Positions 62,766 through 64,000 of a stretch of 64,000 nt of DNA are shown in pieces. The translations under genes and the position numbers were made by a program. This DNA comes from an uncultured Polaribacter sp. (lineage in GTDB: Bacteria; Bacteroidota; Bacteroidia; Flavobacteriales; Flavobacteriaceae): assembly GCF_947501385.1 (NCBI RefSeq), contig NZ_CANMVP010000021.1, forward strand, positions 23,246 to 87,245, in the 5' to 3' direction. Below the pieces are notes generated by a model. That model had not been told where the DNA came from. It saw only the letters and a list, made by a program, of their open reading frames with translations, and did not search any database. Every line of letters starts with the position of its first letter. The stretch's first letter is position 1.

Positions 62766-62867
62766 TGAGAGATCCCTGCCTTACTGAATCAAGTTCAGCA
62801 CAGGTCGCAGGGATTAGTTCAACTAACTAATTTTAAAACACTACGTGTTTTTAAAATTAGAGTTTCA
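62766..62867. repeat. Three-way-junction-type repeat, copy 3 (upstream of the HU gene)
   Basis: TGAGA...TTTCA ends; ATCCCTGC..GCAGGGAT arm containing CTGAATCAAGTTCAG; CTAATTTTAAAACAC-TAC-GTGTTTTTAAAATTAG. Confidence 0.75.
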
Positions 62868-62882
62868 CTAAAAACAAATAAA

Positions 62883-63266
62883 ATGCCAGTAAAGATTAAA
62901 GCTCTGGAACGTGGAGAACCAGGTGTAGCAGGTGGTGGTATCAAAAAATGGTATGCTACTACAGCCAAACAAGACGAGCGCAATATTGAAGCACTTACCA
63001 CAAGTATTGAAAAAATAAGCACCGTTAGTGGTGCAGACATCCGTGCCGTACTCTATGCCCTCGTTGATGTGTGTATAGAAGAATTAAGTTATGGCAATGT
63101 GGTTCGTATAGGAGAACTTGGAAACCTACGTGTAGGTGTAAGCAGCGAAGGTGTTGCTACACAAGAAGAAGTCACCACAGCACTGATTAAAAAAGCCAGA
63201 ATACTCTTTGCACCAGGATCACGACTTAAAGTGATGCGAGATACTTTAACCTATCAAAAAGTATAA
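62883..63266 (+). CDS. HU-family (Bacteroidetes-type) DNA-binding protein
   Basis: SGADIRAVLYALVDVCIEELSYGNVVRIGELGNLRVGVSSEGVAT...FAPGSRLKVMRD. Confidence 0.8.
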   Translation: MPVKIKALERGEPGVAGGGIKKWYATTAKQDERNIEALTTSIEKISTVSGADIRAVLYALVDVCIEELSYGNVVRIGELGNLRVGVSSEGVATQEEVTTALIKKARILFAPGSRLKVMRDTLTYQKV

Positions 63267-63280
63267 ATTGGCAAAGCAAG

Positions 63281-63318
63281 CACTAAAAAAGGGGTCATAA
63301 AACACCTTTTTTTTAGTG
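63281..63318 (+). terminator. Rho-independent terminator after the HU gene
   Basis: CACTAAAAAAGGGGTCATAAAACACCTTTTTTTTAGTG. Confidence 0.75.
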
Positions 63319-63341
63319 TTCTCAGCTTTCTTTTTAAAGTT

Positions 63342-63451
63342 GTAAGCACAGCGCAAGAAAAGTGTAGTTACAAAAGAACACTTTTGTAGTTACAAAAAGA
63401 ACATTTTGTAGTTACAAATCAACTTTTTTGTAGGCACAGTTTTTAGCCCCC
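63342..63451. repeat. 22-bp-period repeat (five units, outer two degenerate)
   Basis: GTAAGCACA / GTAGTTACAAAA / GTAGTTACAAAA / GTAGTTACAAAT / GTAGGCACA starting at 63342, 63364, 63386, 63408, 63430. Confidence 0.8.
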
Positions 63452-63469
63452 GTGGTTACTGGGCTGAGA

Positions 63470-63611
63470 GCCCATCCCGATGTATTATTTGCTTTGTGAA
63501 ATGTTTGTGAGAGCCCTTCCCCGAGATCCCATCTCAGAGGAGACTTTTTGCTTTGTGAAGCCCATCCCAGTGTATTATTCGCTTTATTAAGTCTCTGTGA
63601 GTACCCTTCCC
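63470..63611. repeat. Direct repeat of about 52 bp, two copies
   Basis: GCCCATCCCGATGTATTATTTGCTTTGTGAAATGTTTGTGAGAGCCCTTCCC (63470) and GCCCATCCCAGTGTATTATTCGCTTTATTAAGTCTCTGTGAGTACCCTTCCC (63560). Confidence 0.8.
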
Positions 63612-63815
63612 AAAGGGAAGGGTTAGGAAGCTTTGGGTTTAATAACAATTTGAATGTGAGTTTAGAAGATATAATAGTACGGAACGTAAAGAAAATGTCC
63701 AGTGGACATTTTTAGTGAACGTGCCAGCTGGCGGGTTGGCTTTATAAAGGAGAAATATTACCGAAATCAAAATGTATTTTGATGGAAGGTAGCTAGCGAA
63801 GCGGAGCGGAACAGA

Positions 63816-63920
63816 GCAATCTCATATCGTGTTAACGTTAGCTTTTTAGAGATCTCTCCACAAGGTCACTGAATCAAGCCTGCCTTGTCGGCAGACAGGT
63901 TCAGCACAGGCGAGATGACA
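63816..63920. repeat. Dispersed intergenic repeat, second copy, interrupted by nested hairpins
   Basis: AATCTCATATCGTGTTAACGTTAGCTTTTTAGAGATCTCTCCACAAGGTC-[insert]-GAGATGACA. Confidence 0.75.
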
Positions 63921-64000
63921 GGAAGTTGGAAGTTAGAAGTTAAAAGTGCAAAGTATGAATATGAGTACAAAAGATAAAATAATACGGAAATCAAAATGTC

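Noticed and set aside
63412-63648. Minus-strand ORF NPSLWEGYSQRLNKANN... as a gene
   Set aside because: Its sequence is the translation of the 52-bp direct repeats and the CCCTTCCC palindrome; best explained as repeat DNA.
53761-63780. Classical insertion sequence or integrative element explaining the accessory region
   Set aside because: No transposase, integrase, recombinase, relaxase or long terminal inverted repeats recognised between 51 and 64 kb; only short structured repeats are present.

Overview
This is an AT-rich chromosomal window from a Bacteroidota genome, most likely a marine Flavobacteriaceae member (Polaribacter/Tenacibaculum-like). The evidence is SusC/SusD pairs, a T9SS sorting domain, TTTG-N19-TAnnTTTG promoters and FecR/ECF regulation. 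Contents from left to right: (1) a partial flippase and a GT4 glycosyltransferase, then housekeeping genes (HAD nucleotidase, RarA, rhomboid, RlmB); (2) a minus-strand SusC/SusD/lipoprotein/T9SS-secreted-protein locus (about 8-17.7 kb) and a BamA/TamA-like protein; (3) the str-S10-spc-alpha ribosomal superoperon from rpsL to rplQ (19.7-37.6 kb), with a candidate leader-peptide attenuator before rplC; (4) carA, eno, gltA, two guanidino-group hydrolases, PrsW, a PafA-like phosphatase, an Mla-type ABC transporter and tRNA-Lys; (5) an accessory region (about 51-64 kb) with ECF sigma/FecR/SusC/SusD/TlpA-like genes, a GC-rich 21-bp tandem hairpin array, an HU-like gene and many short structured repeats. 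The strongest candidates for undescribed biology are: the 21-bp hairpin minisatellite at about 60.60-60.92 kb; nested hairpin repeats with both filled and empty sites inside this window; a multi-copy three-way-junction repeat in 5' leaders; a 22-bp periodic array after the HU gene; heptanucleotide tandem repeats in fecR and at the rlmB 3' end; and the rplC leader. All family names come from reading protein motifs by eye. No database search was run.
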